NCBI RefSeq assembly: GCF_003688555.1
Contig: NZ_REFR01000001.1
Coordinates: 1-64,000, forward strand
Source: Eilatimonas milleporae
Lineage (GTDB): Bacteria > Pseudomonadota > Alphaproteobacteria > Sphingomonadales > Kordiimonadaceae
DNA length: 64,000 nucleotides
Reading direction: 5' to 3'
The notes under the pieces were generated by a model. It saw nothing but the letters and a program-made list of their open reading frames with translations. It did not search any database and was not told the DNA's origin. Positions 18,200 through 28,922 of this stretch are shown one piece after another. Numbering within the stretch: position 1 is the stretch's first letter; every line of letters starts with the position of its first letter. A program made the translations under genes and the position numbers.

Positions 18200-18229
18200 T
18201 CCGTCTGGGCACGACGCGGACCGGCGGCG

Positions 18230-18646
18230 TCACATTTCGTCAAGGGCGCGGGTAAACCGTCCTGCGTGGGATTTTTCCGCCTTGGCCAGGGTCTCGAACC
18301 AGTCGGCGATTTCGTCAAACCCCTCTTCGCGTGCCGTTTTCGCCATGCCGGGATACATATCGGTATATTCGTGGGTTTCGCCGGCGATGGCGGATTTCAG
18401 ATTTTCCTCCGTCTCGCCGAAGGGCAGGCCCGTGGCCGGGTCGCCCGCCTCTTCCAGATATTCCAGATGGCCGTGCGCATGGCCGGTTTCCCCTTCCGCC
18501 GTGGAACGGAACACGGCGGCCACATCGTTGTAGCCCTCGATATCGGCCTTCTGGGCGAAATACAGATAACGGCGGTTGGCCTGGCTTTCGCCCGCGAACG
18601 CGTCTTTGAGATTTTGCTCGGTTTGAGTGCCTTTGAGGTCAGTCAT
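18230..18646 (-). CDS. Rubrerythrin
   Basis: The product is 138 residues from ATG 18644-18646. The ferritin-like diiron four-helix bundle is clear: the first E-x2-N-R-Y helix ([18 protein letters not shown], about 18-35), [15 protein letters not shown] (about 47-61) with the E-x2-H ligand, and [18 protein letters not shown] plus [11 protein letters not shown] for the second half. The C-terminal rubredoxin-like Cys domain of classical rubrerythrin is absent, as in the short forms common in aerobes. The enzyme reduces hydrogen peroxide with the diiron centre; the adjacent Fe-S protein may be its electron donor. A longer frame to 18835 has no features. Confidence 0.85.
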   Translation of the reverse strand: MTDLKGTQTEQNLKDAFAGESQANRRYLYFAQKADIEGYNDVAAVFRSTAEGETGHAHGHLEYLEEAGDPATGLPFGETEENLKSAIAGETHEYTDMYPGMAKTAREEGFDEIADWFETLAKAEKSHAGRFTRALDEM

Positions 18647-19101
18647 GGGTATCTCCCGTTGCAACAGACAAGGGTGTCCCGCCATGAAGGCAGGACACCG
18701 GCTGACGGTGTTCCGCGAGCACGCACTCAAAACAGGAAACAACTTGAAACGAACAGAAACACAAGGGGCAGTACACGGCACACACGCACCCCCGGTCTGT
18801 ATACTCTGGACTCGCGGCGCATCTCCGCAGGGCACACGCTACGCCGTTTTCTTGACAGTTTCAAATGGCTAAAAGCGATATTTATAATCGATTTTTGCGA
18901 TTAATTATCACCCTGAGGTTTCTGTCCTGATAGGTCGGTCTCCATAACGCTGTGTCATGCCCTGTCAGGCCCGGCATCGCCGTGACAGTCCGCTGAAAAG
19001 GCTTGGCGAAAAAGTATGGCCGGTCCCGCCCTGAAATCGAACCCGGCGATCAATTTGCCGGCCAGGGTTTGACCGGCACGCCGGGGAGGGTGGGGCTGAT
19101 G
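18647..19101. other. 455-base intergenic region with promoter-like A+T-rich patch and repeat copy A
   Basis: It separates rubrerythrin (start at 18646) and the antitoxin gene (end at 19102), both on the minus strand. An A+T-rich segment at about 18870-18912 (including ATTTATAATCGATTTTT) probably contains the rubrerythrin promoter. Part of the remainder is a dispersed repeat (18954-19028). No gene is evident. Confidence 0.45.
18954..19028. repeat. Dispersed direct repeat, copy A (flanks TA module)
   Basis: From GTCATGCCCTGTCAGG to GGCCGGTCCCG this 75-base segment matches 20011-20097 apart from a few substitutions and a roughly 12-base gap. Both copies have the same orientation and bracket the toxin-antitoxin genes. 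Confidence 0.85.
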
Positions 19102-19452
19102 TCAGTCAATCAGGTTATCGACAATGGTATCCAGGGCATCCGCCAGGGCCTTCAGAGTATCGACCGTGCCCGGTTGCTTGCCGCTTTCAATCGCCGAAAT
19201 ATACGGTTGCCGCACGGCCGCCTTTTCCGCCAGGCCCGCCTGCGTCAGACCCCGGTATTTCCGCCAGGCGGCAAGCGGTGTGTTTCCCTCCAGTTCCAGC
19301 TTGACCACGGCCAGGGGGATACCGCCGTCCTCGCGCACGCGCAGGGACGCTTCCGCTGCGTCCAGCCTGTCCTGCATATCCTCGAACCGGTCGGCCGGGA
19401 CGATATAGCTGACGATAGTGCCCGTGTCGTCCTTGCGGGTTTCAATATTCAT
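19102..19452 (-). CDS. XRE-family helix-turn-helix antitoxin
   Basis: The product is 116 residues. The C-terminal half has an XRE/Cro HTH: WRKYRGLTQAGLAEKAAVRQPYISAIESGKQPGTVDTLKALADAL spans about residues 63-107. The N-terminal half (about 1-50) would neutralise the RelE-like toxin encoded 12 bases upstream. The toxin-first order is HigBA-like. As in the family, the antitoxin should repress its own promoter; two perfect palindromes upstream of the toxin gene are the probable sites. Confidence 0.85.
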   Translation of the reverse strand: MNIETRKDDTGTIVSYIVPADRFEDMQDRLDAAEASLRVREDGGIPLAVVKLELEGNTPLAAWRKYRGLTQAGLAEKAAVRQPYISAIESGKQPGTVDTLKALADALDTIVDNLID

Positions 19453-19464
19453 GCTTTGCTGTTC

Positions 19465-19722
19465 CTATCTGTACACATCGCCTCTGGACCCGATTTTCAG
19501 GACGACAAGCGGACCGTCATCATCATCGACCCGGTAGAGGATACGCCAGTCACCCACGCGCAGCCGGTACGTGTTTTCCATGTCCGCCATCGGTCGGATA
19601 TTGGCCTGCAAATCCGGCCTGTTTGCGGCAAGGTGTTCGACCTTCTGAACAAGGCGGGCGGCCGTTTTTCGGTCTAGCTGTTTCAGCTTACGCCGCACCG
19701 CGCGATCAAGAATGATGTCCAT
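19465..19722 (-). CDS. RelE/ParE-superfamily toxin
   Basis: The product is 85 residues, the usual size. It shows the RelE fold pattern: an N-terminal amphipathic helix pair (LDRAVRRKLKQLDRKTAARLVQKVEHLA) followed by strands with YRLRVGDWRILYRVDDDD and a C-terminal basic/aromatic end (IGSRGDVYR). RelE-type toxins cleave mRNA on the ribosome. The W-R-I-L-Y-R motif and final Arg are consistent with an active toxin. It is first in the two-gene operon with the XRE antitoxin. Confidence 0.85.
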   Translation of the reverse strand: MDIILDRAVRRKLKQLDRKTAARLVQKVEHLAANRPDLQANIRPMADMENTYRLRVGDWRILYRVDDDDGPLVVLKIGSRGDVYR

Positions 19723-19748
19723 GGGTTTCCCTGCTTACGGAGAGAAAC

Positions 19749-19763
19749 ATAACAGTTTGTTAT
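19749..19763. promoter_or_regulatory. TA-operon operator palindrome 1
   Basis: ATAACA-GTT-TGTTAT is a perfect 6-3-6 inverted repeat, 26 bases before the toxin start. It shares the ATAAC/GTTAT half-site with the second palindrome, as expected for one regulator bound at two places. Confidence 0.7.
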
Positions 19764-19781
19764 ATATGCCGCAATTCAAAA

Positions 19782-19800
19782 ATATAACGTATTGTTATAT
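19782..19800. promoter_or_regulatory. TA-operon operator palindrome 2
   Basis: ATATAAC-GTATT-GTTATAT is a perfect 7-5-7 inverted repeat, 59 bases before the toxin start. Together with 19749-19763 it probably mediates autorepression by the XRE antitoxin or the TA complex. Confidence 0.7.
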
Positions 19801-19812
19801 TTTGCCGGACTT

Positions 19813-20034
19813 TTACACCGTGTGATGGATCATGCCGCGTCCTTGGTCATCCTTGATGTAGCGCCCGGCGGCCATTTCCGCGACTGTCCACGGGATGGTT
19901 TCATCCGTCTCATTCATGTAGGCGATCATGTTTTCAGCCGCCCGGTAGAGGGAACTCTGCGGGGACACAAAGCATCCACGCTTTCCGGAGGCTGGTAGTG
20001 CATACGCCGCGTCATGCCCTGTCAGGTCCGGCAT
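19813..20034 (-). CDS. Possible small hypothetical protein, partly encoded by the repeat
   Basis: An open frame of 73 residues exists; its first about 8 codons lie in repeat copy B. The C-terminal half (MNETDETIPWTVAEMAAGRYIKDD) looks protein-like, but no domain is recognised, no convincing ribosome-binding site is seen, and a shorter start inside (near YMNETDE) is as likely. It may be a leftover of a larger gene. The 583-base stretch 19801-20383 otherwise holds only the repeat and the exporter promoter region. Confidence 0.25.
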   Translation of the reverse strand: MPDLTGHDAAYALPASGKRGCFVSPQSSLYRAAENMIAYMNETDETIPWTVAEMAAGRYIKDDQGRGMIHHTV

Positions 20035-20097
20035 CGCCGTAACAGTGTGTTGAAAAGGCCTGTTAAAAGACTAGGCGAAAAAGCACGGCCGGTCCCG
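20011..20097. repeat. Dispersed direct repeat, copy B (flanks TA module)
   Basis: This 87-base copy matches 18954-19028 in the same orientation, with an inserted CCTGTTAAAAGA-like segment in the middle. The two copies lie about 1.06 kb apart and enclose the complete TA operon and its operators. Confidence 0.85.
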
Positions 20098-20383
20098 TGG
20101 CACCGGGCTATCCCTGTAACAAAATGGCGACATATTTTCGGAAAAATCGCTGAAATCGCAGCCGCTGGGGGCAGGGCGCCCGTAACATGTTAAAAGACAT
20201 TGGCGGGCATCAATGGCCGTCTATAAGATCAAGGGGTTGATCCTGTGCGGCGTTTCTTGCGTAGCGTGCAGGACAGGCGGTCATCGCCGGTTATGGATCG
20301 CTGGGATAAAGCCGCGCCTGATAATAGTATAATAAATGTCCGTTGTCGCGGTACGGCATGCGGGCAAGGGGATATAAAATCGT

Positions 20384-21538
20384 ATGAGCAATCAGAAAGA
20401 ATTGCTGTCTCAGTTGAAGATCGACCGGAATGAGCGCGCCTCCGGCGCCAGTGGCGGCCGGGCCGGGCTGGTGATCGCCGGTATTGTTGCCGTGTTGCTG
20501 GTCGGTGGCGGCGCGGCCTGGTGGGTCGTGAGTGACCGCACCGGCCACGGGGACCGCACGGTCACCGCCGATGCGGCGGCCCCTCGGCAAAATGACGATC
20601 GTGCCGACCTTCAGGATGCCCGTCTTCAGGATGCCCGTCTTCAGGATGCCCGTCTTCAGGATGCCCGTCTTCAGGATGTCAGCGCCGGCGATGTGGTCGA
20701 GCCTCGCGTTATGCAGGCCCGCGAGCCCGCCGTCGCCGCTGCGCCGCAGGGCGATAACCGCATTCTCAACGCGTCCGGCTACATCACCGCGCGCCGTATC
20801 GCCACGGTGTCGGCGGAAATCACCGGCCTGATCAAATCCGTACTGATCGAGGAAGGCATGGGTGTTTCCCAGGGTCAGGTGCTGGCGCGGCTGGACGATG
20901 CCATTGCCCGCGCCGACTATAATCTGGCCAATGCCCGCGTGGTTCAGGCCAGAACCGAAGTGGACCGCATTGTCGCCAACCTGTCCGAGGCGGAGCGGGA
21001 CCTGGCTCGCGCGACCGAATTGCGCAAGAATGATTTCGCCACCGAGGCGCGCGTCACCCAGGCCCAGGCCGATCTGGCGGCGCTGAAGGCGCAACTGGCC
21101 AATGCCGAGGCCAGCGTCGATGTCGCCCGCTATGAGGCCGACCGGCTGAAGGAACGGCTGGACGATCATACCATCCGCGCGCCCTTTGACGGCGTCGTCA
21201 CGGTCAAGGCCGCGCAGCCCGGTGAAATCGTCTCACCCGTCTCGGCGGGCGGCGGGTTTACCCGGACGGGGATCTGCACCATTGTCGACATGACCTCGCT
21301 GGAAATCGAGGTGGACGTGAACGAGGCCTTCATCGGCCGGGTGTTCGAAGGGCAGACGGTTCTGGCCAACCTGGATGCCTATCCCAGTTGGGACGTACCG
21401 GCGGAAGTGATTGCCATCATCCCGACGGCCAACCGTGACAAGGCGACGGTGCGGGTGCGGATCGCCATCGGCGTGCGGGATGACCGTATCCTGCCCGACA
21501 TGGGGGTCAAGGTGGCGTTTTTGCGGGCGAACAGCTGA
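20384..21538 (+). CDS. Membrane-fusion (periplasmic adaptor) protein of an ABC exporter
   Basis: The product is 384 residues: one N-terminal transmembrane helix (about 28-50, AGLVIAGIVAVLLVGGGAAWWVV), a disordered linker with five LQDAR-like units (about 76-99), a biotinyl-lipoyl-like segment (ISAEITGLIKSVLIEEGMGVSQGQVLARLD, about 144-170), a long coiled-coil hairpin (about 172-262) and a beta-barrel part (IRAPFDGVVTVKAAQPGEIV). It is a HlyD/MacA-type adaptor linking an inner-membrane ABC transporter to an outer-membrane channel. The ATPase and two FtsX-like permease genes follow, as in MacAB-like and DevBCA-like systems. The exported substrate is unknown. Confidence 0.85.
   Translation: MSNQKELLSQLKIDRNERASGASGGRAGLVIAGIVAVLLVGGGAAWWVVSDRTGHGDRTVTADAAAPRQNDDRADLQDARLQDARLQDARLQDARLQDVSAGDVVEPRVMQAREPAVAAAPQGDNRILNASGYITARRIATVSAEITGLIKSVLIEEGMGVSQGQVLARLDDAIARADYNLANARVVQARTEVDRIVANLSEAERDLARATELRKNDFATEARVTQAQADLAALKAQLANAEASVDVARYEADRLKERLDDHTIRAPFDGVVTVKAAQPGEIVSPVSAGGGFTRTGICTIVDMTSLEIEVDVNEAFIGRVFEGQTVLANLDAYPSWDVPAEVIAIIPTANRDKATVRVRIAIGVRDDRILPDMGVKVAFLRANS
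20609..20683. repeat. 15-bp tandem repeat coding LQDAR in the adaptor protein linker
   Basis: CTTCAGGATGCCCGT occurs four times exactly and a fifth time with changes at its end. It is in frame, so gain or loss of units would change linker length between membrane anchor and periplasmic domains. Confidence 0.95.
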
Positions 21539-21571
21539 TTGCCAACAGCTGATTGCCAACAGCTGATTGTC
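21530..21571. repeat. 14-bp tandem repeat spanning the adaptor stop codon
   Basis: AACAGCTGATTGCC is present three times (the last ends TC). The first copy contains the TGA stop of the adaptor gene at 21536-21538, so the array is a duplication of the gene end, as also seen at 2209-2245. Confidence 0.85.
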
Positions 21572-21685
21572 TGTGAACAGTTGGCGGGTATTTCCGGGGG
21601 TATAAACGGCTGATAATGGAAACAGCCGGTGACGGACCCGCCACGGACCCGCCGGACGGATGGAACAAACCTTAAGGGGCATGAT

Positions 21686-22378
21686 ATGGCGAAGGCTCTC
21701 TTCGATCTGAAAAGCATCGGTAAACGTTTCACCAAGGGCAAGGAAACCATCACGATTTTCGACGGCCTCGACATGGCCATCGAAGAAGGGGATTTCGTCG
21801 CCATCATGGGGCCGTCCGGGTCCGGCAAGACGACCCTCCTCAATATGCTCGGCGGTGTCGATCAGCCCACCAGCGGCGAAATCTGGTTCGACGGATCACG
21901 CGTCGACACCCTGAACGAGGGGCAATTGTCACGCTGGCGTGCCGATAATATCGGCTTCATCTTCCAGTTCTACAATCTGATGCCCATGCTGACCGCCGCG
22001 CGCAATGTGGAACTGCCGCTGTTGTTGACCAACCTGTCGTCCAAGCGGCGCCGGCAGAGCGTGGCGGCCGCGCTGGAACTGGTCGGTCTGGCCGACCGGG
22101 CGGGCCATTCGCCGAAGGAAATGTCGGGCGGGCAGATGCAGCGCGTGGCCATTGCCCGTGCCATTGTCTCCGACCCCAAACTGCTGCTGTGCGACGAGCC
22201 GACGGGGGATCTGGACCGCACGACCGCCAATGAAATTCTGGAAATGCTGCAAACGCTGAACCGCGATTACGGCAAGACCATCGTCATGGTCACCCACGAC
22301 CCCGAAGCGGCCAGATACGCCAAGCGCACCCTGCATCTCGACAAGGGCCGCTTTGTCGAGAAGGAACTGGCGCTATGA
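21686..22378 (+). CDS. ABC exporter ATPase (LolD/MacB type)
   Basis: The product is 230 residues from ATG 21686, with AAGGGG 8 bases upstream. Walker A GPSGSGKTTLLN (about 45), the signature MSGGQMQRVAIARA (about 145) and Walker B LLLCDEPTGDLD (about 169) are complete, followed by the H-loop His (VTHD). The length and motif set match the LolD/MacB/DevA subgroup, which powers mechanotransmission rather than classical transport. Its last codons overlap the first permease gene by ATGA. Confidence 0.92.
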   Translation: MAKALFDLKSIGKRFTKGKETITIFDGLDMAIEEGDFVAIMGPSGSGKTTLLNMLGGVDQPTSGEIWFDGSRVDTLNEGQLSRWRADNIGFIFQFYNLMPMLTAARNVELPLLLTNLSSKRRRQSVAAALELVGLADRAGHSPKEMSGGQMQRVAIARAIVSDPKLLLCDEPTGDLDRTTANEILEMLQTLNRDYGKTIVMVTHDPEAARYAKRTLHLDKGRFVEKELAL

Positions 22379-23532
22379 ACGACCTGTATCTTGTCCTGAA
22401 GAATCTGACACGCAAATGGCTGCGGTTTTCACTGACGCTGTTTGCCATTTTCATCGCCTTTGTCATTTACGGGGCACTGGCGGCGTTCCAGTCGGCGCTC
22501 GATGCCGGTGTGGACCTGGCGGCGGACGACAGGCTTGTCGTGGTCAACAAGGTCAATTTCACCCAGCCGCTGCCTTACGCCTACTTCAACCGGATCAAGG
22601 GTATCGAAGGGGTCGAGGCCGCCGCCCATTTCAACTGGTTCGGCGGCTATTATCAGGACCCGAAAAATGCCATGCCGATGTTCGCGGCCTCGCCCGAGGA
22701 ACTGTTTCAGGTCTATGAGGAAATCGTCCTGCCCGATGATCAGCGCGAAGCCTTTTTGCGCAATCAGCAGGGTCTGATCGCCGGCAAGACTACGGCGGAA
22801 CAATATGGCTGGAAGGTGGGCGACCGTATCCCGGTGTCGTCCAATATCTTTTCCCAGACGTCCGGTGGACAGACATGGGATTTCGATGTGGTCGGCATTT
22901 ATGAGGGGTCCGACCCCCAGTTCGATACCATCAGCGTCTATTTCCACTATGACTATTTCAATGAAAGCCGCTCTTTCGGGCGCGACTATCTCGGCTTTGT
23001 CGGTGTGCGCACAAGCGACCCGGCCCTGAACGAACAGGTCATCAAGGCCATTGACGATCAATTCGCCAACAGTTTCTTCGAGACCGAAACCGTGCCGGAA
23101 GAAGTGTTCAACAAGGCCTTCATCGAGCAGATCGGCAATATCGGGCTGATCATCACCTCGGTCGTCGGGGCCGCGTTCTTCACCATCCTGTTTATCGTCG
23201 GCAACACCATGGTGCTGGCCATCCGTGAGCGCACCAACGAGATCGCGGTGATGAAGACGCTGGGCTTTCCCGCGCCGCGGATTTTCCGCATGGTGCTGTC
23301 TGAATCGCTTATCCTGTCCATCATGGGCGGGGCACTCGGTCTCGGCCTTGCCTTCATGCTGTTGCAGGCGGCCAACAGCATTCCCGGCCTGCCCATTCCG
23401 CAGTTGATCATGGACGGCGAGATCGTCGCTGTCTCGCTTCTGTACATGATCCTGCTGGGGCTGGTGACCGGGATCATTCCGGCAGTCAGCGCCATGCGCC
23501 TCAATGTCATCACCGCCTTGTCAAGGAAATAG
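22375..23532 (+). CDS. FtsX-like ABC exporter permease 1
   Basis: The product is 385 residues. The layout is that of MacB/FtsX permeases: an N-terminal transmembrane helix (WLRFSLTLFAIFIAFVIYGAL, about 14-34), a large periplasmic MacB_PCD-like domain (about 40-255), then three helices (about 260-380), with the cytoplasmic coupling segment RERTNEIAVMKTLGFPAPRIFRMVLSES. It starts in the ATGA overlap with the ATPase gene and ends three bases before the second permease, a tight operon. It probably forms a heterodimer with permease 2. Confidence 0.88.
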   Translation: MNDLYLVLKNLTRKWLRFSLTLFAIFIAFVIYGALAAFQSALDAGVDLAADDRLVVVNKVNFTQPLPYAYFNRIKGIEGVEAAAHFNWFGGYYQDPKNAMPMFAASPEELFQVYEEIVLPDDQREAFLRNQQGLIAGKTTAEQYGWKVGDRIPVSSNIFSQTSGGQTWDFDVVGIYEGSDPQFDTISVYFHYDYFNESRSFGRDYLGFVGVRTSDPALNEQVIKAIDDQFANSFFETETVPEEVFNKAFIEQIGNIGLIITSVVGAAFFTILFIVGNTMVLAIRERTNEIAVMKTLGFPAPRIFRMVLSESLILSIMGGALGLGLAFMLLQAANSIPGLPIPQLIMDGEIVAVSLLYMILLGLVTGIIPAVSAMRLNVITALSRK

Positions 23533-23535
23533 GCC

Positions 23536-24717
23536 ATGGGTTCCCTATCCGCGCAGATCAGCGCCGTTATCGCCATGAATATCCGCAGCCTGCCGCAACG
23601 CTTCTGGATGTCCCTGGCCGCTATTCTGGCAGTGGCGGTGGTCGTGGCCGTCCTGTTGGCGTTTCAGGCCATGGGCAACGGATTCCAGCAAACACTTGCC
23701 GGCAGCGGCTCGGACGAGGTGGCTGTCGTCACCCGCGTCGGTTCCCGCTCGGAAGTGAACAGTGTGCTGGGACGCGATCAGCTCAACATCCTCGAAACCG
23801 CGCCGGGCATCGCCAGGCAGACGGACGGACAGCTGCTTGTCTCGGGCGAGCTGTACGTCATTGTCGACGGCATCAAGAAATCCTCGGGCACCGAGGTCAA
23901 CCTGCCGCTGCGCGGTATTGACCAGCGGGGCCTGACCCTGCGCGAAAACATCACCATCGTCGACGGCCGCATGTTCGAGACCGGCCGCAACGAAATCATC
24001 GTCGGCGAGGGTGTCCTGCGCCAGTTCGCCGGGTTTGAGCTGGGCAACCGGGTGACCTTCGGCAAAACCACATGGGAGGTGGTCGGCACCTTTTCCGCCG
24101 GCGGCTCCGCTTTTGAAGGGGAAATGTGGGCCGATGCCCTGATGGTGCAAAGCCAGTTCCGGCGCGGCAACAGCTTTCAAAGCATGCGGCTGAAACTGTC
24201 CGAGCCGGGCGTGGTGGACCCGATCCGCGATTTCATCGAGGCCGACCCCAGGCTGAATTTCGACATTGTGACGGAAAAGGACTATTTCGCCGATCAGGCC
24301 TCCGGTCTGGACAGTCTGGTCATCATCGGCAATGCGCTTGCCGTGGCCATGGCGCTTGGTGCGCTGGCCGGGGCTCTCAACACCATGTACACCTCCGTCT
24401 CCTCCCGCGCCAGGGATATTGCCACGCTGCGGGCCATCGGCTTCGGCGGTCTCTCTGCTTTCGTCGGCACGCTGACGGAAAGTCTGGTTTTGGCGATCAT
24501 CGGCGGCGTCATCGGCACCCTCGCCGCCTTCCTGCTGTTTGACGGCCTGTCGGCGTCCACGCTCGGCGGCAGTTTCACACAGGTCGTTTTCCGCTTTGAA
24601 TTTTCGCCGCAATTGATCGTCAACGGCATTGTCATGGCGCTGACCGTCGGCTTGATCGGCGGTTTTTTCCCGGCCTGGCGTGCCGCGCGCATGCCCGTGG
24701 TGGAAGCCTTCAGCTAG
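23536..24717 (+). CDS. FtsX-like ABC exporter permease 2
   Basis: The product is 393 residues with the same four-helix MacB/FtsX topology. Helix 1 is at about 19-38, the periplasmic domain runs to about 255, and the coupling region reads SSRARDIATLRAIGFGGLSAFVGTLTES. It ends with PAWRAARMPVVEAF, a typical FtsX C-terminal motif. Two distinct half-size permeases fit the LolCE/DevC-like arrangement better than a homodimeric MacB. A terminator follows 24 bases after the stop. Confidence 0.88.
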   Translation: MGSLSAQISAVIAMNIRSLPQRFWMSLAAILAVAVVVAVLLAFQAMGNGFQQTLAGSGSDEVAVVTRVGSRSEVNSVLGRDQLNILETAPGIARQTDGQLLVSGELYVIVDGIKKSSGTEVNLPLRGIDQRGLTLRENITIVDGRMFETGRNEIIVGEGVLRQFAGFELGNRVTFGKTTWEVVGTFSAGGSAFEGEMWADALMVQSQFRRGNSFQSMRLKLSEPGVVDPIRDFIEADPRLNFDIVTEKDYFADQASGLDSLVIIGNALAVAMALGALAGALNTMYTSVSSRARDIATLRAIGFGGLSAFVGTLTESLVLAIIGGVIGTLAAFLLFDGLSASTLGGSFTQVVFRFEFSPQLIVNGIVMALTVGLIGGFFPAWRAARMPVVEAFS

Positions 24718-24740
24718 CGGCCGGCCTTAAGGCAGACAAC

Positions 24741-24787
24741 AAAACACCCCGCACCGGCATATGTCCGGAGCGGGGCGTTTTTTGGTT
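24741..24787. terminator. Bidirectional terminator between exporter and dihydropyrimidinase genes
   Basis: The stem CACCCCGC-ACCGG / CCGGA-GCGGGGCG around CATATGT is followed by GTTTTTTGGTTTTG on the plus strand and preceded by AAAACA (TGTTTTGTT on the minus strand). It serves both converging operons. Confidence 0.85.
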
Positions 24788-24815
24788 TTGTCCGCGTAAT
24801 GCTTTGTCCACGCGT

Positions 24816-27856
<3,041 letters not shown>

Positions 27857-27954
27857 AGGCCCCCTAAGAATTTTTGCCCCATATGTGTCCTGCCCGGTAC
27901 CGCTGTTATGCTTCTGTGGCCCTTTGCTGCCGTTGCCCCTTGGCCGGGCGGGTT

Positions 27955-28824
27955 TTATTCACTGTCGGTCAGGCTCCAGTATGTGTCAGGCCGGCGGTCG
28001 CGGAAAAACTGCCACAGGTCGCGGACCTCGCGGACCATGTCCATATCCATGTCATGGATCAGCAATTCGTCCTTGTCGCGGCTGGCGATGGCCTCGATCT
28101 GGCCGCGCGGGTTGACGAAATAGCTCTGGCCGTAAAACTCGCCGATGTCCCACGGGGCTTCGGTGCCGACACGGTTGATGGCACCGATCCAGCAGCCGTT
28201 GGCGGCGGCCGACGCCGGCTGTTCCAGTTTCCACAGATATTCGCTCAGGCCCGCGACCGTGGCCGACGGGTTGACGATATATTCCGCCCCGTTCAGGGCC
28301 AGGGCCCGCCAGCCCTCGGGGAAGTGGCGGTCATAGCAGATATAGACGCCAAGCTTGCAGTAGGCGGTCTCGAACACCGGCCACTCGCTGGAACCGGGAC
28401 GGAAGAAGAATTTCTCCCAGAAGCCCGCCACCTGCGGGATGTGGGTTTTGCGGTATTTGCCCAGATAGGTGCCGTCGGCATCGATGACGGCGGCGGTGTT
28501 GTAATACAGACCGGTCACCGCGTCCGCCTCATAGATCGGCACCACGATGACCATATTGTATTTGGCGGCATACTCCTGCATCAGCCGCGTCGTCGGCCCG
28601 TCGGGGATGGTCTCGGCCGCCGCATACCATTTGGTGTCCTGGCTGGGGCAGAAATAGGGCTGGGTGAAGACCTCCTGAAAGCACAGCACCTGCACGCCGT
28701 CGGCGCCCGCCTGTTCAATCAGCGGAATGTGCGCGTCCACCATCGCCTTGCGGATGGTGTCCGGGTCCTGGTCGGTGGACGCTTTCAGCCCCATCTGGAT
28801 GAGGCCACCGCGAAGCTTGGTCAT
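27955..28824 (-). CDS. pydC: Beta-ureidopropionase (N-carbamoyl-beta-alanine amidohydrolase)
   Basis: The product is 289 residues from ATG 28822-28824. It is a carbon-nitrogen hydrolase of the nitrilase superfamily with the full catalytic triad: Glu51 (CFQEVF), Lys126 (YRKTHIP) and Cys163 (YICYDRHFPE). It hydrolyses N-carbamoyl-beta-alanine (or N-carbamoyl-beta-aminoisobutyrate) to the beta-amino acid, CO2 and ammonia, step 3 of the reductive pathway. N-carbamoylputrescine amidase is the nearest alternative by sequence, but the operon decides for the pyrimidine role. Confidence 0.9.
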   Translation of the reverse strand: MTKLRGGLIQMGLKASTDQDPDTIRKAMVDAHIPLIEQAGADGVQVLCFQEVFTQPYFCPSQDTKWYAAAETIPDGPTTRLMQEYAAKYNMVIVVPIYEADAVTGLYYNTAAVIDADGTYLGKYRKTHIPQVAGFWEKFFFRPGSSEWPVFETAYCKLGVYICYDRHFPEGWRALALNGAEYIVNPSATVAGLSEYLWKLEQPASAAANGCWIGAINRVGTEAPWDIGEFYGQSYFVNPRGQIEAIASRDKDELLIHDMDMDMVREVRDLWQFFRDRRPDTYWSLTDSE

Positions 28825-28922
28825 GGGTCTTGTTCCCCCCTGTTTCCGCCCCGGCAGGGATTTTCCCTGTCGGGGCATGTGGTCCTGTGGCGCACCTTGT
28901 GGGCGCGCCTTGTCCCAAGCCC

